Source: Candidatus Latescibacterota bacterium (GTDB lineage Bacteria > JAAXHH01). Taken from it: 64,000 nucleotides of DNA. Both the position numbers and the translations under genes were made by a program. This document shows positions 19,621-28,537 of this stretch, one piece after another (the stretch's first letter is position 1; every line of letters begins with the position of its first letter). The notes below the pieces were generated by a model that searched no databases, was not told where the DNA came from, and saw only the letters and a program-made list of their open reading frames with translations. Location of the stretch: positions 1 to 64,000 of the forward strand of contig JAJEHX010000023.1 in assembly GCA_022823465.1 (NCBI GenBank), in the 5' to 3' direction.

Positions 19621-19956
19621 ATGTCGGATTCTGTTGAAGAAATAAAAAAACACAATAGGGACCTGCATGGATACAGTGGAGCGCTGCTGGTCGTAGTAGA
19701 TAATGCACTGTGGGGAGCAAATATCGTAACATTCGGGCTTGCGACCCTTCTTGTTAGTCTACTCGCCTTTGTGTTCACCGGATTTGGTGTGTTTCTGGTT
19801 CAGAAGTTCCTCTCGGAAGATAGAACCGGTGTAGCTCTGGCGAAGGGATTTGTAACAGGTGTAATGGCAGGAGTTCCTACAGGCGTTGTAGGAACCGTGG
19901 GAGGAATTTACATTTTGAGTAAGGCGGGTATTCGGGCCATTCGCAGTAGAAACTGA
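19621..19956 (+). CDS. small Gly-rich membrane protein, unknown function
   Basis: MSDSVEEIKKHNRDLHGYSGALLVVVDNALWGANIVTFGLATLLVSLLAFVFTGFGVFLVQKF...GFVTGVMAGVPTGVVGTVGGIYILSKAGIRAI; divergent from dcm copy 2. Confidence 0.6.
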   Translation: MSDSVEEIKKHNRDLHGYSGALLVVVDNALWGANIVTFGLATLLVSLLAFVFTGFGVFLVQKFLSEDRTGVALAKGFVTGVMAGVPTGVVGTVGGIYILSKAGIRAIRSRN

Positions 19957-19976
19957 CCGTAATTACAGCTTCCGCG

Positions 19977-20756
19977 TTATACGAACTTGTCCTTTCCAGA
20001 CCCCGAGGACACAACCAATCGTTTTGTCAATTCTGCCCGGTAGCGGTTGATCCATTGCGTGTTGAGTTCGTCAGCCAGACGCCTTTGACGAGTCTTGATC
20101 GGGCGTCCGGGCGGTAGCTTGAGGCCGAGGAATTCAAGGATTTCACAGGCTACACCGACCGGGTCGGCGTCAAGGTCTTCATAACGCACCATGTACGGCT
20201 GAATCCCAACGGAATCAAACCACGCCCGCCAGGCCGAATTGTGCTCTTCAATCATCTGCACAAACTTGCAGATTTGATCGAAGTCGAATCGTGGTTCTTG
20301 TTCCGCCTGTTTCGACTCCTCCTGATCGGTCTGGTGCCAGACATTGGTTTGCTCGGCTCGGTGCCACGACACAGCCTGCGCCAGCACATCGTCGCGATGC
20401 AGATAGATAAAGTCTGTATGGCCGAACGCTTGGTTCAACAGGTCTAAATCGCCACCAGCGAGAGTAGGAAAGACGGTAGCCAACCTGTCGACCAGATAGT
20501 CCATAGTTCCCCACATAATCCTGGCGGCAAACACTCCGTTTTCGGTCCTGCCCGCGGCAAGGGCAACTCGAACGAATTCGGAAAACTCAAAGACCCCATC
20601 GGACGAGCGGCCGATGTCCCATCGGGCAGCCCACAGTTGCTCGTCGGGTTGGCGGAAGTACGACTCAGGTTGCCCCGCGACTCTCGTGGACGCCATCAAT
20701 CCGCACAGCAAGGTACTGCCTGTGCGCGGAGTGGCGCATATCAAGTACGAATCCAT
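19977..20756 (-). CDS. Stf0-type sulfotransferase
   Basis: MDSYLICATPRTGSTLLCGLMASTRVAGQPESYF (PAPS-binding TPRTGST loop; Stf0-like), FAARIMWGTMDYL, FIYLHRDDVLAQAVSWHRAEQT. Confidence 0.88.
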   Translation of the reverse strand: MDSYLICATPRTGSTLLCGLMASTRVAGQPESYFRQPDEQLWAARWDIGRSSDGVFEFSEFVRVALAAGRTENGVFAARIMWGTMDYLVDRLATVFPTLAGGDLDLLNQAFGHTDFIYLHRDDVLAQAVSWHRAEQTNVWHQTDQEESKQAEQEPRFDFDQICKFVQMIEEHNSAWRAWFDSVGIQPYMVRYEDLDADPVGVACEILEFLGLKLPPGRPIKTRQRRLADELNTQWINRYRAELTKRLVVSSGSGKDKFV

Positions 20757-20904
20757 GTGTCCCATCCGGAATAGGCTTTCCTGACTGCTTCTTGATTTCC
20801 TGAATCTGTCATTTCGTAATACCTCCAACCGGATGCAGTTTTTCGACCCTGTTTGGAGTTGGTTCTCGCTAAAATGGCATCACGCAATAACTGAGGTGAA
20901 TATA

Positions 20905-21019
20905 ATCTCTGGAGCTCAAACACACGTGTACTACCGGACCATTCGAAGGCGACGCGATTCCAGTCGATTCCGACAAACGGGTCAGTAAAGGTGAAATTAC
21001 TGTTGTTTCTACCCGTCAT
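20905..21019 (-). pseudogene. degenerate 5' fragment of a dcm gene (copy of dcm 2 start)
   Basis: MTGRNNSNFTFTDPFVGIDWNRVAFEWSGSTRVFELQ aligns to [38 protein letters not shown]; DNA-level match CGAAGGCGA.GCGATTCC...TACTGTTGTTTC..CCCGTCAT. Confidence 0.8.
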
Positions 21020-21119
21020 TTTTGTTAAATTTGCCCATCTGACTCTACGGTTGGACAAAGCGATTTGCTTTGGGTGAAACCACGTAGAGCAGAGGATGTT
21101 TCGGCGCGGCTCTGTGTGG

Positions 21120-21230
21120 GGATTCGTCTCTGGTGTTATAGCGGGAGTGCTGCCAGGCATAGTTGGTAACATCAGGAGGATTTGTATTCCGGGCAAGGCA
21201 GGAATCGGACCTGGACTACGGAGGGCATGA
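21120..21230 (+). pseudogene. degenerate 3' fragment of the small Gly-rich membrane protein gene
   Basis: GFVSGVIAGVLPGIVGNIRRICIPGKAGIGPGLRRA* aligns to GFVTGVMAGVPTGVVGTVGGIYILSKAGIRAIRSRN*. Confidence 0.8.
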
Positions 21231-21237
21231 ACACCTG

Positions 21238-21323
21238 GGAGAGGTGCGAGAGCGGTTGAATCGGCACGCCTGGAGAGCGTGTGTTCACCATGTGGACCGT
21301 GGGTTCGAATCCCACCCTCTCCG
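21238..21323 (+). tRNA. tRNA-Ser(GGA)
   Basis: GGAGAGGTGCGAGAGCGG...CACGC CTGGAGA GCGTG...GGGTTCGAATCCCACCCTCTCCG. Confidence 0.95.
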
Positions 21324-21435
21324 TTAATCCCCGGGGAAACCCGGACCCGGAACGAAGGGGTGGCGGCCCGTATGGACGCGCATGGTCCCGCCCGGACCTT
21401 TCGCCCCGCCAGGCCCTCGTTCCACGAAAGTTTTG

Positions 21436-21507
21436 GGGCAGTAGCTCAGTTGGGAGAGCGCCAGAATCGCAATCTGGAGGTCGGCGGTTCGATTCCGCTC
21501 TGCTCCA
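21436..21507 (+). tRNA. tRNA-Ala(CGC)
   Basis: GGGGCAGTAGCTCAGTTGGGAGAGCGCCAGAATCGCAATCTGGAGGTCGGCGGTTCGATTCCGCTCTGCTCCA. Confidence 0.95.
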
Positions 21508-21577
21508 CTCGGGTGGCCGGGGCCGCTATACATCGGCGTTCCTGGCCATCCCGTTATACAGCTTGGTTCGATTACGG

Positions 21578-21798
21578 TCGTGCTAGATGGGGAGTTAGCG
21601 GTGCCCTGTAACCCGCAACCCGCTACAGCGGGATCGAATTCCCATCCCGAGGATCGTCCTTGCTTCGCCGGTATGCGATGCATTCGGTATTGAAGGTCAG
21701 GTCCTGCGCAACGTGACAACGCCCAACCCCGTCAGGACCGGAAGGTAGCAGCGGTAAGCGCCTGAATCGTGTGCCGCGGGAGCGCCTGGCCGGAGCCG
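21578..21798 (+). ncRNA. ffs: signal recognition particle RNA, large bacterial type (with Alu domain)
   Basis: 5' Alu-like TGCTAGATGGGGAGTTAGCGGTGCCCTGTAACCCGCAACCCGCTACAGCGGG and S-domain CCCCGTCAGGACCGGAAGGTAGCAGCGGTAAGC...GCGCCTGGCCGGAGC; immediately upstream of dnaX; ends approximate. Confidence 0.92.
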
Positions 21799-21900
21799 GC
21801 GGCACGGATGCCCCGATGCGAGGAGATTCGAGGGTGGGTGCACGACCGCTTAAACAGTTCCGCTCCGTTCCGCCTGCCTCTCGTCCCACGTAACCCAGGC

Positions 21901-23880
21901 ATGGAGGTTTGGGCATTGGCCTACGAAGTCACGGCCCGAAAATGGCGTCCCCAGGAATTCGACGGCGTAATCGGCCAGGAACACGTCACCACGACGCTTA
22001 AAAACGCCATTCAGGCCGGCCAGACCGCCCATGCCTACTTGTTCGCCGGTCCCCGCGGCGTGGGCAAGACGACCACGGCCCGCATCCTGGCCAAGGCCCT
22101 GAACTGCGTCGACGGTCCCACTGTAACGCCCTGTAACGCCTGCTCGATTTGCCGGGAAATCTCGGAAGGACGCAGCGTCGACGTGCTGGAGATCGACGGC
22201 GCCTCCAACAACCGGGTCGAACAGGTCCGGACGCATCTGCTCGAGAGCGTCAAGTACACGCCCAGCCAGGGCAAGCACAAGATCTACATCATCGACGAAG
22301 TGCACATGCTGACTAAGGAGGCCTTCAACGCCCTGTTGAAGACGCTTGAAGAGCCGCCTCCCCACGTGTACTTCATCTTCGCGACGACGGATCCCCGGAA
22401 GGTGATCCCCACCGTGCTTTCCCGGTGCCAGCGATTCGACTTCCGGCGCATATCGGGACCCACCATCGTGGATCACCTGGCCATGATCAGCGAGCAGAGC
22501 GGGTACGACGTACAGCGCGAGGCCCTCGCCCTCATCGCGCGCCGGGTGGACGGCAGCATGCGGGACGCCGAAAGCCTGCTGGACCAGGTCGTCGCCTTCG
22601 GCGGCACCGGGCTGACCGCCGGTGAAGCGGCGGAGGTCCTGGGCATCGTGGACCAGGATGTCTACTTCGAACTGCTCGACATCGTGGCGGATCAGGACGT
22701 CCCCCGGGGGCTTGACCTGGTCGACCGGATCTTCCGGCAGGGCCACGACCTCGAAGAGATCATCCTGGGCGTGCTGGAACACCTGCGCAACCTGCTCGTC
22801 GTCAAGGCGGCGCCCGAAGCGGACGCGTTGCTCGGCGCAGCTGCGCTGGAATTCGACCGCTACAGGGCGCAGTCGGAGCGATTCGAGACGGAAGACCTGC
22901 TCAGGCTGTCCCAACTGGCCACGCAGATGGAAGAGGCCGTCAAGCAAAGCGCACTTCCCCGGGTGCAACTCGAGACGGGCGTCGTCCGCATGATACGCAT
23001 GGCCAAATCGGTGCAGTTGACGGACGTCATGGCCCGTTTGTCCGAAATGGCCCGCCGCGTTGGATCGGGAGAAGGGGACGGCGCCGCTTCCGATACAGCG
23101 GCCTCCGAAGAAGCGAAACCAACTGCCGGCGCGCGGGAATCAACCCAGGTCGATGCGCCACCAGCCACGGCGCCGGCCATGTCGTCCTCCGGGGATCAGG
23201 GTCCTTCGCGGGACGCGTCGCCCGCACCGGTCGACAAAGCGCCCGAGCCTCAGGACCCCGTGGTCCCCGCTGGGCCCGCAACGGCCACGGAATCCGCAAC
23301 AGCCACGGAGTCCGCAACGGCCACTCGGCCCGCAACGGCCACTCGGCCCGCAACGGCTACGGATCCCGTAACGGCCACGGCGGCTGCCCCTAAGCTTGAC
23401 GTTCGGGAGGTCCGCAACCGTTGGCCTTCTATCGTAAAAGAGATCACGGCGCAGCGGAGCGCCCTGGGCAGTTTCATGGCGGAAGCGGAGGTCTCGGCTT
23501 GCACGCCGGCCGACGATGCCGGGTCGGGCGCCCCCGCCAGGGTTACCCTCAGGTTCGGGGCCAGCCGGGTCTTTCACAAGCAACAGGCGGAAAAGCGTGA
23601 TAACGCGGTGCTGATACAGAGGATCTGCGCCGACGCGCTGGGATTTCCGGTTCGGATCGCCTGTGAAATCGGGGACAGTACCGGACCGGACGAGCGCACC
23701 ATCCCCAATGAAAACCCGGCCGGGGATGAACAGGGAATCCCGCCGAGCGGCGCGGCCGGCACGGCGGGCACGACCGCCACATCGGCCGCTAAGGAGACGG
23801 GCGCCCGTTCAGGCGCCGCGAAAGATCCGGCGGTCATGAAAATCGTGGACGCTTTCGACGGGCAGATAGTGAAGGGCTGA
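21901..23880 (+). CDS. dnaX: DNA polymerase III subunit gamma/tau
   Basis: YEVTARKWRPQEFDGVIGQEHVTTTLKNAIQAGQTAHAYLFAGPRGVGKTTTARILAKALNC...KIYIIDEVHMLTKEAFNALLKTLEEPP. Confidence 0.97.
   Translation: MEVWALAYEVTARKWRPQEFDGVIGQEHVTTTLKNAIQAGQTAHAYLFAGPRGVGKTTTARILAKALNCVDGPTVTPCNACSICREISEGRSVDVLEIDGASNNRVEQVRTHLLESVKYTPSQGKHKIYIIDEVHMLTKEAFNALLKTLEEPPPHVYFIFATTDPRKVIPTVLSRCQRFDFRRISGPTIVDHLAMISEQSGYDVQREALALIARRVDGSMRDAESLLDQVVAFGGTGLTAGEAAEVLGIVDQDVYFELLDIVADQDVPRGLDLVDRIFRQGHDLEEIILGVLEHLRNLLVVKAAPEADALLGAAALEFDRYRAQSERFETEDLLRLSQLATQMEEAVKQSALPRVQLETGVVRMIRMAKSVQLTDVMARLSEMARRVGSGEGDGAASDTAASEEAKPTAGARESTQVDAPPATAPAMSSSGDQGPSRDASPAPVDKAPEPQDPVVPAGPATATESATATESATATRPATATRPATATDPVTATAAAPKLDVREVRNRWPSIVKEITAQRSALGSFMAEAEVSACTPADDAGSGAPARVTLRFGASRVFHKQQAEKRDNAVLIQRICADALGFPVRIACEIGDSTGPDERTIPNENPAGDEQGIPPSGAAGTAGTTATSAAKETGARSGAAKDPAVMKIVDAFDGQIVKG
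23276..23385 (+). repeat. degenerate 18-bp tandem repeat within dnaX encoding (ATATES/ATATRP)n linker
   Basis: repeated GCAACGGCCACGGAATCC-like units translating to ATATESATATESATATRPATATRPATATDPVTATAA. Confidence 0.85.
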
Positions 23881-23924
23881 AACCGGGTCGCGACGGCCTG
23901 GTGCAGACAGGAAAGGACAGGGTT

Positions 23925-24236
23925 ATGGCCAAGGGCATGTCAGGCATGATGAAGCAGATGCAGAAGATGCAGAAGAAGATGATGCAGCTTCAGGAAGAAA
24001 TCGCCGAGCGGCGGGTCGAAGGCACGGCCGGCGGCGGCATGGTCACCGCGGTGGTCGACGGCAAGCTGAACGTCGTGGAGCTCAGGATCGACCCGGCCGT
24101 GGTGGATCCCGAGGACGTGGAGATGCTCGAAGATCTCGTACTGGCTGCGGTAAACCAGGGTCAGCAGAAGGCACAGGATATGATGACCCAGGAGATGGGG
24201 CAGCTCACCGGCGGACTCAACATCCCCGGCCTGTAA
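23925..24236 (+). CDS. YbaB/EbfC family nucleoid-associated protein
   Basis: MAKGMSGMMKQMQKMQKKMMQLQEEIAERRVEGTAGGGMVTAVVDGKLNVVELRIDPAVV; between dnaX and recR. Confidence 0.95.
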   Translation: MAKGMSGMMKQMQKMQKKMMQLQEEIAERRVEGTAGGGMVTAVVDGKLNVVELRIDPAVVDPEDVEMLEDLVLAAVNQGQQKAQDMMTQEMGQLTGGLNIPGL

Positions 24237-24304
24237 CGTCCCATCCAGCGGAGATTCGCGGATCCCGGTCCGGCTGACTGCCGGTTTTTCAAGGAACAGG
24301 TTGC

Positions 24305-24907
24305 ATGGTGCGCAGGTACAGTTCCGAGGCCCTGGCCATCCTGGTGGACGAATTGAGCCGCCTGCCCAATATCGGCAGGGTTACGGCGCAGCGGCTGGCC
24401 TTCCATATTCTGAAGGGGCCGGCCGAACGCGCCTTTTCGCTTTCCGACGCCATCCGGGCGGTAAAGGAGAAGGTCCGGCACTGCAACGTGTGCTGGAACA
24501 TCACCGAGTCCGAAACCTGCGAGATCTGTCACGATGCCCGTCGCAGGCCGGAGACCATCTGCGTGGTGGAAGAACCCCGGGACGTGATCACGCTCGAAAG
24601 CACGGGAGAGTACCGGGGCCTGTACCACGTGCTCCACGGCGCGCTTTCGCCCCTCGACAACATCACCCCGGACGACATACGCGCCCGGGAACTCGTGCAG
24701 CGTATGAACGATTCGGTGCAAGAGGTCATCATCGCGACCAATCCCAATATCGAAGGAGAAGCCACCGCGCTCTACCTGAGCCGGCTGATCAAGCCCCTTG
24801 GCGTGCGGGTTACCCGACTCGCCCGGGGTCTTCCCATGGGCGGCGACCTGGAATACGCCGACGAAGTGACCCTTGCCCGCGCCCTCGAAGGCCGAACGGA
24901 GTTGTAA
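24305..24907 (+). CDS. recR: recombination mediator protein RecR
   Basis: LSRLPNIGRVTAQRLAFHIL, CNVCWNITESETCEICHDARR, TOPRIM VVEEPRDVITLESTGEYRGLYHVLHGALSPLDNI. Confidence 0.97.
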   Translation: MVRRYSSEALAILVDELSRLPNIGRVTAQRLAFHILKGPAERAFSLSDAIRAVKEKVRHCNVCWNITESETCEICHDARRRPETICVVEEPRDVITLESTGEYRGLYHVLHGALSPLDNITPDDIRARELVQRMNDSVQEVIIATNPNIEGEATALYLSRLIKPLGVRVTRLARGLPMGGDLEYADEVTLARALEGRTEL

Positions 24908-24974
24908 CTCGGAGGAATTGTAACTAGAATCGGTAATACAATCGCCGGACCGATCTACCGATCCCCTTGCCGCC

Positions 24975-25559
24975 ATGAATCTGCCAAACAAACTGACCAT
25001 ATTCCGCATCATACTGAGTCCTATCTTCATGGTCTTCTTCCTGGTAGATACATTGTATACACGGTATATCGCCCTGGTGATCTTCATGATCGCTTCGCTG
25101 ACCGATCTGTACGACGGTTACCTGGCCCGCAAGACCGGCGTGATCACCAGTTTCGGAAAGTTCATGGACCCCCTGGCGGACAAGATACTCACCTCCACCG
25201 CCCTGATCTGCTTCGCGTCCCTCGGCTACATCTACACCTGGATGGTCCTGGTCATCATCGGCCGGGACTTCATCGTGACCGGCCTGCGATGCATCGCGGC
25301 GTACCGGGGGCTCCTGATCCTGCCGACCCAGGTCGCCAAGTGGAAGACCGCTTCGCAGATGGTGGTCATCGTGATTATCCTGCTCTACATCAACGTCCAG
25401 ACGACCATGATCGCCTTCGGCCAGTGGAACGGCGAGTTCGACGACGTCGCCTGGTGGATCCTCAACGGCATGGTCTTCGTCTCCATGACACTCACGGTCA
25501 GTTCCGGCCTGGACTACGTCGTCAAGAACCGGTCGATCATCACCAGTCTGCTGAGGTAG
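24975..25559 (+). CDS. pgsA: CDP-diacylglycerol-glycerol-3-phosphate 3-phosphatidyltransferase
   Basis: MNLPNKLTIFRIILSPIFM, DLYDGYLARKTGVITSFGKFMDPLADKI (CDP-alcohol phosphotransferase motif). Confidence 0.93.
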   Translation: MNLPNKLTIFRIILSPIFMVFFLVDTLYTRYIALVIFMIASLTDLYDGYLARKTGVITSFGKFMDPLADKILTSTALICFASLGYIYTWMVLVIIGRDFIVTGLRCIAAYRGLLILPTQVAKWKTASQMVVIVIILLYINVQTTMIAFGQWNGEFDDVAWWILNGMVFVSMTLTVSSGLDYVVKNRSIITSLLR

Positions 25560-25561
25560 GC

Positions 25562-26029
25562 ATGCGCGCCCTGATCATCCTGTTGTCGACCGGATGTTAC
25601 GCCGGTTACACGCCCCGCGCGCCCGGCACGGCCGGCAGCTTGCTGGGACTCGGACTGGTCTGGGTGTTTTCCGGTCCCCTTGGCCTGTCCCTTCCCTACT
25701 ACTTGCTGGTTACGGCGGTCCTGTTCCTCGTCGGCGTCTGGGTATCGGGCAGGGCCGAACCGCTGTTCGGACACGATGGGCCCGAGATCGTGATCGACGA
25801 GATCACCGGGGTCCTGATCGTCTTCCTTGTTGTCTTTGCCGGTATGCGTTTCGACGTCATGACAGTCGTTGCCGGCTTCGTCCTCTTTCGCGTCCTGGAC
25901 ATATGGAAGCCCTTCCCCTGCGACCCGATGCAGCGTCTTCCCGGCGGCCTGGGGGTCATGATGGACGACGCCGTTGCCGCGGTCTACACCTGTCTCCTGC
26001 TGTTGCTCACCGGATGGCTCATGTTATGA
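25562..26029 (+). CDS. pgpA: phosphatidylglycerophosphatase A family
   Basis: GYTPRAPGTAGSLLGLGLVW, GPEIVIDEITG, RVLDIWKPFPCDPMQRLPGGLGVMMDDAVAAVYT. Confidence 0.9.
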   Translation: MRALIILLSTGCYAGYTPRAPGTAGSLLGLGLVWVFSGPLGLSLPYYLLVTAVLFLVGVWVSGRAEPLFGHDGPEIVIDEITGVLIVFLVVFAGMRFDVMTVVAGFVLFRVLDIWKPFPCDPMQRLPGGLGVMMDDAVAAVYTCLLLLLTGWLML

Positions 26030-27279
26030 AATCCGCCGCGATCATCACGATCGGCGACGAGCTGCTATACGGTTCCGTGGTCGATACCAACGCCGCCTAT
26101 ATCGGCCAGCGCATGACGGAAGCCGGCATCGAACCGATATGTTCCATGACCGTGGGAGACGAGGGTCCCCGCATCGGCCAGGCCCTCGACGTCGTGTGCC
26201 GGCAGGCGGACGTGGTGCTCGTCACGGGCGGACTCGGACCGACCCACGACGACGTGACCAAGACGGTCATCGCGGAGGCGATCGGCCAGGACCTGGTCTT
26301 TCATCCCGATATCCTGGACACGGTGGAAGCCATGTTCACCCAGCGTGGCATGGACATGCCGGAATCGAACCGTATCCAGGCCTATATGCCCAGGGACGCC
26401 GAGGTCCTGGACAACCCCGTCGGCACGGCGCCCGGTTTCCTGGTGCGCCACCACGAAGCGGCCGTTTTCGTCATGCCGGGCGTGCCCCGCGAGATGAAGA
26501 AGATGCTGAACGAGCAGGTCCTCCCCCGGCTGAAGGAGCGGGGCGCGGGCAGGGTCATCCTGCACCGGTGGATCCGCACGACGGGGATCGGCGAATCGAG
26601 TCTTTCCCAGATCATCGGCGATGTCATCGCGGAGGCGGAGGACGTCAAGATAGCCTCCCTGCCCCAGGAAACCGGCGTCAACCTGCGTCTCACGGCCGAG
26701 GGAGGCAGCGAGGCAGAAGCCCGGCGGCGCATCGAGGCCGTCGAATCCAGGATGGTCGCACGGGCCGGCGAGCATATATACGGCATGGACGACGATACCC
26801 TCGAAGAAGTGGTGGGACGCCTGCTCCGGGAAGCGGGTGCGACGGTGGCGATCGCCGAATCCTGCACCGGCGGTCTCGTGGCTTCCCGCATGACCGACGT
26901 CCCGGGCAGTTCCGATTACCTGTTGGAGGGGGTCGTATCTTATAGCAATGCCGCGAAAATGGCGCGCCTGGAGGTGCCGGTCGGGACAATAGACCGGCAC
27001 GGTGCGGTCAGCGCGGAAACGGCGGCCGCCATGGCCCAGGGCGTGCGGCAAACCAGCGGCGCCGACTACGGCCTGTCCACGACCGGTGTCGCGGGGCCCG
27101 GCGGCGGGACGCCGGAAAAGCCCGTCGGCCTGGTCTACCTGGGTCTGGCCGCGTCGGATGGCGTCGTGACGCGGAAACTCATGCTGGGTCCGGACCGTCA
27201 CGTGAACAAGACGCGGGCCGCCCTGGCCGCCCTGAACCTGCTCCGGCTCGTGCTCACCCGCGCCGCCGGGGGGAACTGA
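26026..27279 (+). CDS. cinA: CinA family competence/damage-inducible protein
   Basis: AAIITIGDELLYGSVVDTNAAYIGQRMTEAGIEP...VTGGLGPTHDDVTK...IAESCTGGLVASRMTDVPGSSDYLLEGVVSYSNAAK. Confidence 0.95.
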   Translation: MKSAAIITIGDELLYGSVVDTNAAYIGQRMTEAGIEPICSMTVGDEGPRIGQALDVVCRQADVVLVTGGLGPTHDDVTKTVIAEAIGQDLVFHPDILDTVEAMFTQRGMDMPESNRIQAYMPRDAEVLDNPVGTAPGFLVRHHEAAVFVMPGVPREMKKMLNEQVLPRLKERGAGRVILHRWIRTTGIGESSLSQIIGDVIAEAEDVKIASLPQETGVNLRLTAEGGSEAEARRRIEAVESRMVARAGEHIYGMDDDTLEEVVGRLLREAGATVAIAESCTGGLVASRMTDVPGSSDYLLEGVVSYSNAAKMARLEVPVGTIDRHGAVSAETAAAMAQGVRQTSGADYGLSTTGVAGPGGGTPEKPVGLVYLGLAASDGVVTRKLMLGPDRHVNKTRAALAALNLLRLVLTRAAGGN

Positions 27280-27329
27280 ACGCGCCGCCGGGAACTTGAA
27301 GACCCGCTGGCGCCGTAGAAAGGCTATCG

Positions 27330-27884
27330 ATGCGCACGTTCATTGCCGTGGAAGTACCGGACACCATAAAAGACCGGATCGCGGAGCTGGAAAATCGACT
27401 AAAGGGTACAGGAACCGATGTCAAGTGGGTCGAGCCGGGTAATATCCACATCACGCTGAAGTTTCTTGGCAATGTCGAGACGCACCAGCCGGCAACGATA
27501 CGGGACGGACTGTGCGAAGCCCTGGATCCCATATGCCCCTTCGCCCTGGCCCTCGGACGCGTAGGCGCTTTCCCGGACCTGAACCGGCCCCGCGTCTTCT
27601 GGGTTTCTGTCGGTGAGGGCAGGGACGAACTGACCGCCATGCAGCACCGCATCGAAACCGAATTGCACGCCCGCGGCTTCGTCCGCGAGGAACGGCCCTT
27701 TTCGCCCCACCTGACCATCGGCCGGGTACGGTCGCCCCGGGGCCTGGCAAAGCTGACGGAACTGGTCCGGAGCACGGAGTTCGAGACCGAACCGTTCCCG
27801 GTGATGCGCGTGGCGGTGGTGAAGAGCGACCTGAAACCGGACGGACCGGTCTACACGGTCATCGATCACGTCGAACTGGATTGA
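27330..27884 (+). CDS. thpR: RNA 2',3'-cyclic phosphodiesterase (ThpR/LigT)
   Basis: NIHITLKFLGNV and SPHLTIGRVRS (two HxT motifs). Confidence 0.93.
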   Translation: MRTFIAVEVPDTIKDRIAELENRLKGTGTDVKWVEPGNIHITLKFLGNVETHQPATIRDGLCEALDPICPFALALGRVGAFPDLNRPRVFWVSVGEGRDELTAMQHRIETELHARGFVREERPFSPHLTIGRVRSPRGLAKLTELVRSTEFETEPFPVMRVAVVKSDLKPDGPVYTVIDHVELD

Positions 27885-27886
27885 CC

Positions 27887-28537
27887 ATGCCGACCATTAC
27901 GGATATCAGCAAACCGGGAAGCGGAAAGCGTCGGGAACGCAAGGTCACGATTGACGACGGGCGCGTCCTGACGATTACGGAAGAGACCTATGTCCGCTTC
28001 AATCTGGCCGGCGGCCAGGCGATGGACGCAGAACGACTGCGGGATGTGGAACTGGCCGACGGCGTAGCCCGGGCCATGATGGAAGCCCACCGGCTCATCG
28101 ACCATCGCATGCGCACCCGGCACGAACTGGCGGCGAGACTCAGGTCCCGGGGCCGGCCGGAAGACGTCATCGCGGTGGTGCTGGACCGGCTCGAGAACGT
28201 GGGATTGATCGACGATGGACGCTTCGCCCGCCAGTGGATCGACGAACGCCTCCGAAGCCGTCCGGTCGGCCTGTCCCTGCTGCGCCGGGAGTTGAGGCAG
28301 AAGGGGATCGACGCCGGAATCGTCGAAACCGCCCTCGAGGAAAGTGCATCCGGCGAAGGGGAAACGGACAGGGCCTGCGAGGCGCTTCGCCGGCAGACCT
28401 ATCGATACGCCCGCCTCGACCGCGCCGCGGCACACCGGCGCATGGTCGCCTTCCTGGGACGGCGGGGGTTCAGGCAGGATGTCATTTATCACGTCGTCCA
28501 TCGCGTGCTGGACGAGATGGCGGAGTCCGGAAATTGA
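27887..28537 (+). CDS. recX: regulatory protein RecX
   Basis: HRMRTRHELAARLRSRGRPEDVIAVVLDRLENVGLIDDGRFARQWIDERLRSRPVGLSLLRRELRQKGID. Confidence 0.93.
   Translation: MPTITDISKPGSGKRRERKVTIDDGRVLTITEETYVRFNLAGGQAMDAERLRDVELADGVARAMMEAHRLIDHRMRTRHELAARLRSRGRPEDVIAVVLDRLENVGLIDDGRFARQWIDERLRSRPVGLSLLRRELRQKGIDAGIVETALEESASGEGETDRACEALRRQTYRYARLDRAAAHRRMVAFLGRRGFRQDVIYHVVHRVLDEMAESGN

Noticed and set aside
21769-21900. Extended N-terminus of the dnaX ORF
   Set aside because: Overlaps the SRP RNA; conserved DnaX sequence begins after MEVWALAYEVTARKW at 21901.
23276-23385. Short regular repeats as a CRISPR-like array
   Set aside because: Units are contiguous without spacers and lie in frame inside dnaX as a protein linker.
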